From Taeniopygia guttata (Eukaryota; Chordata; Aves; Passeriformes; Estrildidae), in NCBI RefSeq assembly GCF_048771995.1, contig NC_133030.1, positions 53,786,001 to 53,850,000 of the forward strand: a stretch of 64,000 bases of DNA. The letters are read 5' to 3'. Of this stretch, positions 48,246-61,350 are shown piece after piece. The notes beneath the pieces are model-generated. The model was not told the origin of the DNA, did not search any database, and saw only the letters and a program-made list of their open reading frames with translations. Every line of letters begins with the position of its first letter. The first letter of the stretch is position 1. A program made the translations under genes and the position numbers.

Positions 48246-51200
48246 TTCCACTTCACTGGTCAAACTGTTACCAGATCACGTCTCATGCCAAAAGGACCTC
48301 ATGCTAACAACCTCTTTATATTTGAGAGTGGGACCCAGAGTTTTAAACTCCGTTATTGCAGTAACACTTCATCACTTGTATTCCTGTCTATTAGTTTAGC
48401 ATATACATCTGTTTTTACAGCCAAACAAAACAAGTTTATGAATTCACATATTTTTATTTTAATTATTGATTATATTGTTTTCCAAGAACCTCATTTAAAA
48501 TACCATTGGAAGTCTTTTTCTCATTTGTCAAAAGCCCCAGTAAATTTATTCCCCTTTTATGTGGTATGGATTATTTACTCTTCATTTTCTACATGAAACA
48601 AGCCCTGACTAGTTACTAGATGGCAGACATGTCATATCCAAATCCCAGAAACCTGCTTATTTTACTTCATAGGTCTTTTGAAGGTTTGGCTGTTTTCCTG
48701 ATTTTGCACATGTGAGCTCCATCTTTCTGAGAATGCATCAGCCAGCCTGCCTGAGCTAGTCACAGGCAGGATTAGTAAAATCAGGCATCTGCAGATGTTA
48801 GGCTACCAAAAATGAATACCAGTGTTGTGTTCTAGGGGCTTTCATTTGGTGAAGGACTGCGGGCCTTGGCAGGGTGGAGTCGGGATACTCCCGCACATAG
48901 CTTATCTGCATCCAAAGGAGTGTCAGGCTTTATAGGGTTTAGCAGCAGCGTGGCTAATGAGGGCAGAGCAGCCTGACCCGTGGAAGTGTTGAGCAACCAC
49001 AACTCCCATTTACTTCAGCACTTTTGTAGATCAGCTCCTCAAGGTTATTTGCTTTTTGGAATAAGCCACTTGTGGTCTGCATCAGCCTTTTCTCTTGACA
49101 ATGGTGGCCCATGCCATTTGTTGTTGGCTTTGGCCAGCTATGCCCAGCGTGGCCTCTGATCACAGATCTTGTGACACAGTTATTTTTAGCATATCAAGTT
49201 TGCAGAGAGACTAAATGCCCAGTTTTTGCAAAGTTGTTGAAATGCCTGTTTCATCTTGTTCAAAGCATTTCTGTCTCCAGGTCCAGCAAACTGCTGCTTT
49301 TGACAAACTGCAAGTCACCATCCTGCTACTGAGCAGACAGTGCCTGGGAGAAAAGAATCAATTAGATAATAAAAGTGTTAGAGGATTTGCTTATTTTATC
49401 ACTTCGTTTATCCTTTCAGTGTTATTGTTCTGTCAAGAAACCAAAACATGAAGAACTACATCACAATTACTCTTTGACTCACACAAACCAAGAAGGATGG
49501 TTCAGTGAGGGCTGTCACAAGCTGCACCCATTACCATTGCTGTCCTTTGGAAGGAGCCTTTGTTCATTTTTCCTCACTTCTGGCTACTCATCAGTAAGGG
49601 CCAAAGGAGGGAATTTCTTTGGTGAGTTTCTGCATTGTTTTCTCTTCTGTACTAGTAAGAAAGAAAAGAAACTAAGCAACACAATACAGAATTCTGACTT
49701 ACAGAATGCTAAGTGTTTTTTTCCCACAGACTTTACTACCTCCCTACATCACTGCCATTGATTTATCTGTTTCACTGTGTGAAAAGCTTATCCTCTTCTA
49801 GGCTGAATAGCTGAGGTATCGTGTACTGCACGATTCATACCCTCTCCCAAAGAGCTTATTTCCAGGGTTTTCATAAGGAGAGAAAATAACCTAACACAGC
49901 TGTAAATTGATTGATTTAAAAATTTTTTAAAAAGAGTTTTCTAAAAAAGTTCCTGAAACTAACTGCAATGAGTTTAAGCTTTTCTACAAGAAATGAGACA
50001 CAAAGGGGTCTCCCGAACCAAATTCAATTATATTGCAAATTATCTACCTACCTGAGTACAGATCCCTTCTTTGTCTGATTGAGAAGATAGATACAGGCAT
50101 GGGACTGCCACATGACTACTTTATTGCAGAGTTCATCTGCCTCTTTCCATCCCCCTTTCCCCATTTTCTGCCAATCTGTACTTCCTCCCTATTGTTAAAT
50201 GCTCCCCTTGGTCTACCTCTAAAAATGTAGCCCTTAAAATATCCTGACAAGCTCTATGGATCTATACAGCAACAAGGAAAATTTGGTTATCAGAGGACTA
50301 TTTGTCACACACTGAACTTAGCTCAGAGCCTCATTAGATCCACATATGGAGCTTCAAGGGTACTTGTTTGGGATGGGCTGTGAACTTAACCAAAGGTAAC
50401 TCCCATTCACTGGCAGATGGAGGAGGTGGTGCCAGTAACATTACTGGGTTCAGAAATACAACACAGCTTGTCATAACATGTTGCTCTGGCAACATCTGTT
50501 AACAGCCCACAGAGCTATGTAGCACTTAAGCCAGATATAGCCATAATGTAGTCTTTTGCACTGAGCTGCAGCTATTTGTACCTTTCCCAGACAGCAACAT
50601 GTATTATTTGCTTCTGGCCTCAGAAAACCCCACCATCTCTTTCAGGGTTTATTTTCATTTTTCTGGTATTAGACTACAATGCCATGGCAAGTACATCTCA
50701 GGAACAGAGATGTATTTGTGGAGATGTGAAACTCAAAATTACACCAAATTCCTTCAGGCACTCCTGACAACACTCAGCCAGAAGCAGAGTTTGGTCCAGA
50801 CAGCATTGCCTCTCAATCAATAGAGCTAATTTCTTACACGAACTCCTCCCAGCTTCACCAGCATCACTCCAGATCCTTAACAACATAACATCCAGTTTCA
50901 TATACTCTATTCAGCAATGGGGAAGCCAGTCTGGCACAACCAGGAAAGACTATGGAAAAAAACATTTTTGCTTTTGAGTTTATATTTATGACCATTTTGA
51001 TGTGTTACAGCTGCAAATGGATTTGCAAGGGCAAACGTAATCTCCTACAAGCCGTGAGGTCGTATCAACACAAATTCTCTATGACAAATCTACTCTATAA
51101 AGAGGGGTAGGTGATAGGGAAGGAGACAAGGACTTGTGCTTTCTTGTGCATCATCAGGATTTTGTCATAAATCACAATTTTTTTAATACTTTTAGAACTT

Positions 51201-53852
51201 TGCATGTTCATTGCATGAAAGGGGTGACAATTTCCAGAGTGATATTTACTTGAGAATATTTCTGTTGTGATAAGGGAGCCCTTCAGGGTGTCTACAGAGA
51301 CAAAAGTCAAAAGAAGTTAATGCATGCCACAGCTGTGCCATACCCTTCCTCTGGGTCTAGTAAGCCTGGTGGGTTTTTCCACTGAAACAGCAAGGGATTT
51401 TCCTATCAGCAGATCTCCCAGCTTATCTAGATGTCGCATCTCTTCCAATTTAAATTCTACATCAGTGGTTATTAAGCCTGCATTGCAAAGAAATAAAACT
51501 AAGGAAAACATTCTGGAGGTGCTCTGGATTCCATTAAAGGATTGAATTTCTCACTATGTTACACTTTTTCCATATGGCTGAAACATGGAGCTGAATACAT
51601 TCATATACTGCTAGTGGTATAATCCCAGATGGTGACAAATTACCTCATTTCAACAGCAACGTATAGATCTTTATGACACCAATGTTCAGCCATGCTCTTG
51701 GGATATTCTCTCCAAACAATGAATGACTGGCAGATAGCATAATGTTTAACTTCTGCCTTCACTTTTGTACACACTTTATGGCTAACGCTGCAGAGCTACT
51801 CATTCGTTAAGTACTGAGCCTTGTAACAGCGTTCAGATGACACGAGATATTCCCTGAGCTGCCAGCCAAGGACCTCCTTTGGCCCTCGAAGATCAACTGT
51901 GGTGCAGGCAGTGTGTCACTCTGTGTGTGTAAAGATATGCTCTGGCAGGGTAGAAGTGAACTGATAACGTCTTACCCCTGCTTGGGCCCTTCAGCTGCCT
52001 CTTGGGGAAGCGTGAAAGGCTGCCAAGCTCAAGATGTGCTGCATCCTGCAATTTGGCTTTCCAGAGAAGAACAACCCCTCCCCCCAAACTCACCCACGCA
52101 GTTCTTTACCCCAAGAAGAGGTCATCACACAAAAAGTAGATAGGAGAGAGAAAGACTGCACACTTGACTGTAACTGCAAAAGAGAAAAGTCTGGAGTCCT
52201 CTTGAGATGTTGTGTAAATGGAAAGCAATCTGGGCTGTCTCCATTTTTTACAGAAAGACCTCTGTGCTTTTGTGGACTTCATGGCCTGCCAGATGGAGAC
52301 GGCTCCAAGTAACACTGAGATCTTATTGCTGCAGAAAACCAAGGAGAGCTATAACCCCAAGTGCTGCAGGTGTAGGAGGGAGTACTTGCTCAGATGATGA
52401 TTCATGTCAGCATCTGAATAAATAAGGTCAGACAGCCAGAGATTATTCTAGTGAAGGAGAGTTGATTTGTTTGGGGGAAGAAAGGAGGGGCTGTTTGTTT
52501 GTTTCGTATCATTATATTGTAACCCTGGCCTACTCTGACTTGGTTTTGGTTTTTTTTCCTGAGATTTAGTACTCATTTATTTTAATTAAGACCTCCGTTC
52601 AGCAGAACATATAACTGGGTGTAGAATACCTGAACTGGAATAGCTGTATCAAAAGGACAAATCCTAATGGTAACATCTACTGTGTAGTCAGCATAATGTA
52701 GCTTTTATAAACATATCTGCAATCTGTTTTATGGAAGATGTTTCCACTGCAGACCATTAAAAATAAAAAATCGCTTGCCTCAAAGGGGTGAAAAAGGATT
52801 AATTAGTTAGTACTCATGTAGCACTGTGGAGATACAAATCACGGGACTGTGTTACTGGTGAGCAAAAGATGCCAACAGGAAGCAGCATTGTTAAAGGCAC
52901 GAGGACTAACAATGGTTTTGTTCTCGCATTTGTAAATGATTCGTCTGCTATTGAAAGGTGTTGGCCTTTCAGCCTAGGAGACTGAAATCCTCTTTCTTCA
53001 TCCAAAGGAGCCTTCATGGGCTGTGCATACTTTCTCACACTCCCTCACTAGCGTTCCTCACTTTTAGCTTATAGATGCTAGACAGTAGCCCATTCTCCAT
53101 AGTCCTTTTATTGCTTGGCCTCTGCCTCAGCTGCCAAGAGGGGTGCCATTTAGACTCATTGTTATGGTAGCTTTTATGATCTAGACATGGTGTCTAGGAT
53201 CAGAGACTTCCTAGCAATTTTGCATATGCTGCTGCACTGCCGTCAGAAGAGAAGAACTCCTAGTAGCCAAAAATGTGGGCAGAATTCAAAGCAATGACCT
53301 ACAGATGAAAGGCACCCCATCTGGGCCAGTTAAGCCATCCAGCCCCTGAATGCCAGCTCTTCACTGAATGAAACCGTATTGTGATGTGATGCTCAGAAAG
53401 GGAAAGAAAAAAGAAAAAAGAAGCAGTTTTAAAATATCTGTGGATAACTGTGGCTGTCTAGAGCTAGGGCTACAGACATTCAAACCTTGCTTACATAATA
53501 TTTCTATCACGCACCATCCTCCCACCCAGCTCTCCACATCATGCCAAGGTGCTGGAGGGAGGTCTTGTTCTTATTTATGTGGCATGAATACAAAATCAGA
53601 GAGGGTGGCAGAAACTTTCCACAGAAAGGTATGGTGCCTTGGCATGCTGAGGAAAATAGTAGAGCAGGAACAGCTTGTATATGAGGGGGGAGGAGAAGGA
53701 TTAAAGAAATTGAAATAACGGTATTTGAGTATTTCCTCAAAAAAACAGGATGACTGCAGTCCCTTAAACCCAAAAACTCAGGGAGAAAATACAGAGCAAA
53801 GCATCTTTTCTTCCTATGTTTGCTATATTGCTCACTTAGATGAGGAAAATCT
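48246..53852. other. Non-coding DNA, nothing recognised
   Basis: No gene or repeat is supported over 5.6 kb. The open frames at 49,375-49,761 (128 codons, plus) and 53,368-53,718 (116 codons, plus) show no domain, no codon bias I can defend, and compete with frames on the other strand. Confidence 0.5.
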
Positions 53853-53957
53853 TTTTTTACCCCGTTGTCCTCAGCTTCTTTTTCACCCTGTTGTCCTCAG
53901 CTCCTTTTTCACCCCGTTGTCCTCAGCTCCTTTTTCACCCCGTTGTCCTCAGCTCCT
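53853..53957 (+). repeat. 26-bp minisatellite, four units
   Basis: The unit tttcaccccgttgtcctcag plus ctcctt is repeated four times with an exact 26-base period (the G before TTGTCC falls at 53,864, 53,890, 53,916 and 53,942). Units differ by only two or three substitutions, so the array is young or homogenised. It lies in an open frame at 53,725-53,970 that exists only because the array lacks stop codons. Confidence 0.95.
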
Positions 53958-56844
53958 GACACACATATGACCTCTGTCCTCCTTCCTTGCAAACAGAGGC
54001 CAGATGAGGAAGGTGGTTTTGTCACCTGGAGTTAATTTATTCCAGTCTCCGCTGTGCTGTGCTGCTGTGCTGGGGTGGAACCTTTTCAGATGTCGGGATG
54101 ACAGGAGAAAGAAAAACGAAGCAGCAGAGTATGTGTGGCGGGTGGCCGAGTCATCCTATCACCACGTATTTGTGTAGTTTCTTTTAGTGCCATCCAATCT
54201 TTCCTTCTGTCCCTAAATGGCCTGTGTTGAAAATGTCCCTGCTTACAGTTGCTCAACTGGAATGAGGACAAATTGTTTGCAGTGGCCCCCTTCCAAATGC
54301 TTGTGCTGTAACTTTTGTCTTGACTAGTCTCTGGAGATATCTCTAGAGTGAGTTTCCTATGACTCGTTTGTGCTACCCCTAAGTCATGTCAGATTTTCTT
54401 CCTCTAGTCTTTCAACTTTACAGCAGAAATCTTGTGTAAAGCATCTCCTTCACAGAAAAAGCCAGAGCAGACAGAGGCTTAATGCTGTTATGTCACAAGT
54501 TCCCCAGTGAATTAAAAGTGAGGGGGTCGCGTCTCAAGGGTGCCCGAGGTTACAGAGGGGTTCTAGCAGGCAAGTAGACCCACAGGCATAAAGGGGATGG
54601 GCACACCAAGCAGCTCTGAGCTATTAAGTCCTGGTGGTGTTAGGACTGCATGCCTTCCACACTGAGATATCAGCCACTTTTGTAGATGGAAATGCCTGGC
54701 CCCTTGGTCCTCCAGACCACTTCAGCTCAGCACTGAACGGGTGGTGAAGGTACTCTTCCCCCTCACATTCACATGTGAATTAGTCCAGGATGACACAGCA
54801 TCAAAAAAAAAAGTGGGTTAGCAAAGCCTGAAGAACTAAGCCAAGAAAGGAAGGGTTTATAGTTCCAAAAACCATTTGATGAAGTTTTGCACGTAGACTC
54901 ATTAATAGATGTTACAGAACAAAAGGTTCATTCCTCCCCTGTTAGATACATGACTTCTTAGACCTGTATATATATATATATATACACATAATATTTTCCA
55001 AGGACAACTGAATTCAAAAGCCATTGTCTGCTTAAATATTAGTTTTTCATTGAGTGTACAATCTGCTTTTAGAAAATAAATACAGAGTTAATGGTACAAA
55101 ATTGTCCTCTTTAACACTACGAGGGCAGAAAACCAAGCCTGTGTAAAGCATCTTCCCTGTCCCTTTACATGCTTTGCAGAAAATGATCTGAGCATCCTCA
55201 AACTGAGGGAGAGTGAAGCCAGGAGATGAGTCTGCCATGGTTCCTCACAGAGTTCCTGGGCATACAAGGTCCATGATGGGCAGCAAATTGCAGGACTATC
55301 AACCCTTCCTGCCTCTTGGCTGGAAGTAACCAGCCATCACACAGACTGTGGCTGGTTACCCAGGGGGGCTTTTGCCTGCTTAGAATTCCCAGGGTTCCCA
55401 AGTCACCAGACAGCCCCCCTCAAAGCACCTCAGCACATTTTGCTTTGTGCCACAGGAAATGGGAGTGTGGGGGAAAAAAGAACAATGGAGTTTAGTGAAG
55501 GTATCCCATGGTTCCAGTCATGTGATTGTTCACATTACACATTGGGTGGTGCATCACATTGCAATGGCATCCCCTGCTCTTTGACCATTTTCTGGTCTCC
55601 TGACTCAGCAGAGAGGTTATCTCCATTGCAGACATATCCCTGTATCTCTGAGATAACATTACCACCTAGAAGTGGACAGAGCACAGCTAGCCAAGGCATT
55701 CCAGACACTAGAGGTTGCTCAGTGTTATGAGGCTTAGCAAACGCAAGAATTTTGTACAAGTCTGCCATTGTTCTGGGGATTTAAAATCTTTGTCACTGGC
55801 TATCTTTTATTCATTTTTTTTTTCTTTTTCTTTCCTTTTTTTCCCTTTTTTTTTTTTTTTTAAACACAACCAGTGTCATATTGTGCCTCTGTCTCCCAGT
55901 TAGTCAGCCAAATGATTGCTTTCATTGCACCAGGATCTCACAAAACACTATGACTACTTTGTTTTTCATTAGCACTAGAGGGGAAAAATAAACAAGCTGG
56001 GCTCATGGTTTATAATTGCATATGTAATTACCATTTTAAGACTACTCTTTGCAATACAAATTAGCTCACTGCCCTTTGTATCATCTCTGCAGTGCCTCTC
56101 AGAGCAAATGTAAGCCATCTCTTTTTTGTCCATCATGCAGCCAGATTCCAATCTCGGATGTGCTGAAAACAGCGTGATGTACCTCTAAAAATGATCTGCT
56201 CTGCTTGCAAACACAGTGACCAGTATTTGGAGCCATGCCTTGACATTCGCTATGTAGTTGGAAGAAGAACCTGTCCAGGCCAATCTTTGGGTCCAATCCA
56301 GCTGGCAAACATTTTATAGCACAGCAAATTTTTGTAGAGTTACTCCTGGTTTGCTTTGTTTTCAGCATCTCAACAGATCCATGGGAAGAGATCTGCTGAT
56401 ACCACAAAGGCAGAGTTTGCACTTGGCTTGATTGGTTTCTTCCATATAAGTAGTAGGGAAGATGAGGAGCATATTGTCAATAAAACACAGACATTATTTA
56501 CAATTCAACTTCTAAAAGCTGCCATAAAGTAGTGAATAGCAATGAATAAGTCCAAAGCCATTCTACTCTGTTTTGGCTACTACTTTATGCTCCCAGAGCT
56601 CCTATGTTCAAAGGGACAAAGCAGAGATGCCCAGAGGAGAGGAAGTCTCATTCTAAAAAGCCATAAAAAGAAATGCATGGCCACAGATCAGGGGATAATT
56701 TTATGTCTCACATGTTTTCTGACCCTATGAAGAGCAGCTTTATATTGTTGCTCTCCTTGATTTTTGAAGAGGCTGAAGCAGACACCATAGTTTACAAAAT
56801 AGCAGGTGGGCATGAATCCTGAAAAAGTAGATCCATAACAAAAT
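53958..56844. other. Non-coding DNA with simple repeats
   Basis: TA repeat near 54,967-54,984 and a T-rich tract at 55,814-55,861. No gene supported; open frames are at most 107 codons. Confidence 0.5.
55814..55861 (+). repeat. T-rich low-complexity tract
   Basis: Poly-T interrupted by single C residues, CTTTTT-type. Confidence 0.85.
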
Positions 56845-57365
56845 CTTGGTCACTGAGGCCAGAAGGACCCTACCCTTCTGTCTGTGGCAGGATTGATCTA
56901 ATTATTCCATAACTGTTCCTGCAGATGGGTGTCTGGCCTTGAATAACTCCAACGACAGTGACTGCCCAACGGCTCTTGGCAGCTTGTCCAACTGCCGAAC
57001 AGTTCTTCTACAGTTTTGCCTAATATTTAACCTAAAACTTCCCTTTTGCTTCAGCCAATTATTATTTGTCCCATCTTTGTTGACTAATGAGAATAATTGA
57101 TCCTTGTCCTCTTTATAACATTCCTTTATGTCTCCCTTTATTATGTTCCCCACACTCTACTTTTGCCTTTTGGCTAAAGGTGCCAAGTTATCTTAACCTT
57201 TCCTCTTAGATCTGAATGCCAGACTTCTTACCATCTTTCTTCCACTCTAAATTCTTCAATTTGTCCACATTTTTCATACAGAATTGAATGCAGTTACTCC
57301 AGTCATGCTTTAACCAGTGCCAAGCAGAGCGCAATAATTACTTCAGTAACCTTACTGACCCCATC
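56845..57365 (-). mobile_element. Ancient CR1-type LINE 3' relic
   Basis: The plus strand follows antisense CR1 3' region in order. 'actgaggccagaaggaccct' stands for the 'gagaggtcattgagaccatc' end. Then come 'gtgtctggccttgaataact', 'ctaatatttaacctaaaact', 'ttgatccttgtcctctttat' and, near the right end, 'ttactccagtcatgctttaa' followed by 'ccagtgccaagcagagcg'. This last matches the conserved 'actccagctgaggcctcacc...agtgccgagtagagggg' block. It is older and more diverged than the copies at 7.5 and 17.5 kb. Confidence 0.7.
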
Positions 57366-58499
57366 TAATAACAAAGGCAAAATGCAGCATGTAATTAAAA
57401 TCTAAAAAATAACTATTTTTAAAAGCTAATTGCCTTAACAATCAGAACATTCTACAGCTCAGAGAACACACACTAAAGAATTTAAAGGTTATTGTTCATT
57501 CAAAAAATATCTTGTTCAATTATATTCCCTATATTATATTTTAAGCTATGTTTTTTACTCCTATTGGGAATGGTCTGCACTGCATCTCTCACACTCCCTT
57601 ACTGTCTTTTTATTTCCTGCAGGTTTAACTCCTAGAAGCTCCATGGGGTCCTGTGTATAGTAGGGATGTTCACTAAGGATTTCCCAATGTTTTGAGACCT
57701 TCTGCAGCTCCACCAGTATGGCACAGCAGAGAGCTCCCACTCACGCTTTTGATCTTTTAGGCTATTACTATGTCTTCCAGCTTCACTAATGTCAGTGGAG
57801 CAGAGCCAGCAGTGAGGCATTTTTAGAAAGCTTCCTTTACAAGGACAAAATATTCATCTCCTTTGCCAAGTCCATGGTGCCCTACCTTGAATCCACTTCT
57901 CTCTGTGGTCTGGCTGATTTTCTTTTAAAGGGCCTTCTGTCCTCTTCATGTCTCAGCATCATACATGCCCATCACAGTCTGGAACTGCACGTTCCCCTGC
58001 CTCTCAATGGGTACCTCTTCAGGAATAGAAATCCTTGTTACAAACAACACAAGTGATTCAACACTACTATCAGTCTGCTGACAACAGCCATTCTTGGAAA
58101 ATGGTTACATGAATTTCTAGAATCCCTGAAAATGAACAAATTTGGCTCCATTAACAGGAATGGAAAATTCAGACTACAAACTCACTTGACTGAGCCAATG
58201 CATTTAATTAAATTGGTTTGCTATTACACTGATAAGCAGAAATATGACTATTGTTAATAGACATAGTAGTTCCTATTCTTGTTGCCTCATAGCACCTTAA
58301 TTAAATTATAATTGTTCTGTTGAAAAATATGCCTCTGAACACCTCCAGATAGACAACACAGGAAAATATTCCTGAAAATATTCCTAAAAATATAAAAATT
58401 GGAAGTGTGATACTGCATGGTAGATAGGACAAAAAGGAATAGGGCTAAGATTGCAGTAGGGAAGATTTAGATTTTACTTAAGAAAAGTCCAACTGTGAA

Positions 58500-58541
58500 T
58501 CATTGGAATATATCATCTGGGCATTGGAATAGATCATCTTG
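58500..58541 (+). repeat. Short tandem duplication, two 21-base units
   Basis: 'cattggaatatatcatctgg' and 'cattggaatagatcatcttg' follow each other directly with two or three differences. Confidence 0.8.
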
Positions 58542-61322
58542 ATTTTCCTGTCCTGTGTTATCTTCTAGGACAAGTTAAATGAACAGCTGACAGGAATGAC
58601 CCAGGCATAATTGGTCCTACTTTGTTACACACAGATGATTGAAGTTCTTTTGAGGACCCTTTCGCCTCTGTTTTTCTATGGTTGTGTTTCACTTTAAATT
58701 TCTACAAAATGAAGTAAACTCCTGATCTCATTTACACACATCCAAGCCTCTCATATTCTATAAAATCTGTACATTTACAAATGAGGTCAGGATTTGGCTT
58801 CCAATAGTAACACATTGTAATATGCCAGCAATTCCTCTGTAACATGGAAAAGAGCAAAGTACCTTGCTGTACCCTTAACCAATACATACAAGGCAAAATA
58901 ATCACTGCTTTTTATAGCCAGACCTCATCCAAGCACTTGTGCAAGACCCTCTCATATAGCTAAGTGAAGTAACACATCCACACATTTCCACCAGAAGAAA
59001 TAGTTTTGGAGGTCTGAATGAAATCAATCAGAAATACAACCTGCAAATGTATAGTATACAACCAGGTATTAGTTGGAGTCCAGGCAAACAAGAACTTAAA
59101 AGACTTATATTTAAAAACTTATGATTGCATGGTTCTTTGGTATTTAGGTATTTTCTCCCTTCTTTGTTTATTACAGTGCTCTGGATACAAATTTAATAGC
59201 TTGGTATTTGGTTTTTTCCCACTTACCTTGAAAGAGGATTTGCACACATTTTTGTAGCTAGATTTAAAACTGCCAAATGGTCTTTTAAACAATCCTCAGT
59301 GCTTTCAAAGGAGTTGTTCATGGCCTCTTACACACAAGTGCGTCCCTGGACCCACATCAGGAACTGATCCGAATCCCATACAAATAAAGCTTTACCCTCT
59401 TTGTCCAGCAGAAAAAGCACTCCTGCTCAAAACATGCCAGGACACAAAATCCCCATTGTATTCCACTAGCAAATTCTGCAATAAGACTCCCTTTAAAGCC
59501 TGTTTAGGTTGGTTAAAAGCTTGCTATCAACTCAGTGAGGTTTGGGACAGGCTCTTAACATTGGGGTCTTAAGGACAGGAAAGCCTCCATATACACTCTA
59601 GCTCTTAGGGAAATCACTGGGGTCAGCAGAGGCTGATGGACTTCAGCAGATCACTGAGGTCAGCAGATGCTCAGTGGGAAAAGAATTTTGTGCTGATCCA
59701 AAGCTACTAGAGAAATAAGAAAGTGGGAAGATTGAAGAGAGTCCTCCCCACATGTCATTCACCTGCAGGCTGCTAGGTCTGCAGCAGCTGGAAAAGCCAA
59801 CCAGAAACGTTCTTTGGAAGTGATTGTGTAGAAATGCCTGCATGATGTGGTTTTTATTTTTAAAATAAATGTAAGATTCCATCCCCTAATTCACACAAAG
59901 CTAACAAAATAAAGTGGTTTTTTAATGATGTACAAATCAATATTATAAAAATAAGTAAATATTTTCTTTGGCAAGAAAATATCAAATACCTCATCCTACA
60001 AAACATGCTAGTTTTGTATTTACACCGCGTAGTGTCCCACATTACCATAATATGTTAGTAGCATGAAAATGTTTTATCTGCCATGTCTTAAACAAAGCAT
60101 GAGTTACTGTCTGCAGTGCCCTTAAGCTAAATGTCATAGTCTTCACAAGATTGAAACAAAACACAGAGAGCAGTGAGCAGTAACCACATTAAGGTATAAT
60201 GCTTATAAACACAGAAGATTTAACACTTGGCAAGCCAAAATTCCCCTCTGACCTGAAGACATGCAGATCATGACCTGAGAATTAAGTGCTGTGTTAAGCA
60301 GTCAAGCTGTCTCCCTAAAGAAAAGACAAAAATAGCCAAAGACTAGCTGAGCCATTGGGTTGGCATATGTCAGGTGAGACCAGGCCCAAATCAGAGTCGA
60401 TCTGTAGCCAGGTGGGCCAAGCCTGACCTAGCCCAGCCTTTCTAGGCAGAGCTTCCTAAGAAGAAGGATTTTCAGAGGTGCTCAACACCCATTGTCCCCA
60501 CTGACCCCCAGGGAAGAGGAGCACTTAAACTGTCATACAGTCAATCTCAACAAAAAGCTTCCAGTATTAGCTGGAGGGAGAGAGATAAAGTGAAATTACT
60601 TTCCCCTGTGTTTTCCTAACCATGAAGGTGCACCCTTGCTTGCCCTGTCTCCCTTCAAGGGCTTCTTCTAAAAGCAAGTGCCACAGTCTTGGAAAGCTTG
60701 GGGATAGAGGGGGAAAGAGAAGGAAGTAGGGAAAGTAAAACGTGAAACAAAGGTTTTGAACTAAATGCTTAAAGATACATAGGTCAACCTTTGTTTAAGA
60801 AAAGAAAAAAGGAAGAAAAGGTCTGCAAGGCAGAGAAGTTGATTTGGAGAGATGAAGGTCAGGAAAGCAACAAACACCAGAGATGAAGAGGAGGAATGCA
60901 GCAACAAGAGGGGAGTGTTAAACAGCTGTCATGGGGAGCTTAAAAGGGATGTTCAGCATGCTCAAAAAACTTTAATTTTGCCATAGTAGATCTGCTTGTG
61001 CCAAATTCCCACACAGAAAAACTTCAGGGACGTAAGACTGACCTCGGTATCATGGTTTTACTTCTCTTGCTTTCTTCACTACAAGCTGTGTTTAGCTTGT
61101 AAACATGAGTGTTCTATTCTCAAGCATTTATTGCATTCCTTACATGATATTTTTGAGAGTTGATCAATATGAAGCTTATCCATGAGGTTACTATACAATT
61201 CCTACAGGATTAAAATTGGACATTTCTCCGTTTGTTCATAAATTGCCAAATGCTGTTACAAGTAACACTCAATTGTAATAAACTTTTATTTAGGGTCCTA
61301 AGGTGCTCATTACAGAGAGATG

Positions 61323-61350
61323 CATATATATATATATGTGTGTGTGTATG
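61323..61350 (+). repeat. (TA)n(TG)n microsatellite
   Basis: About seven TA units followed by about five TG units. Confidence 0.9.

Noticed and set aside
53725..53970. 81-codon frame with repeated CPQLL-like peptide
   Set aside because: The repetition reflects the 26-bp minisatellite read in shifting phases; the array length is not a multiple of three.
59356..59368. ATCAGGAACTGAT, identical to part of mature miR-217
   Set aside because: Only 13 bases match, the flanks differ, and no opposing arm is present to make a precursor hairpin.
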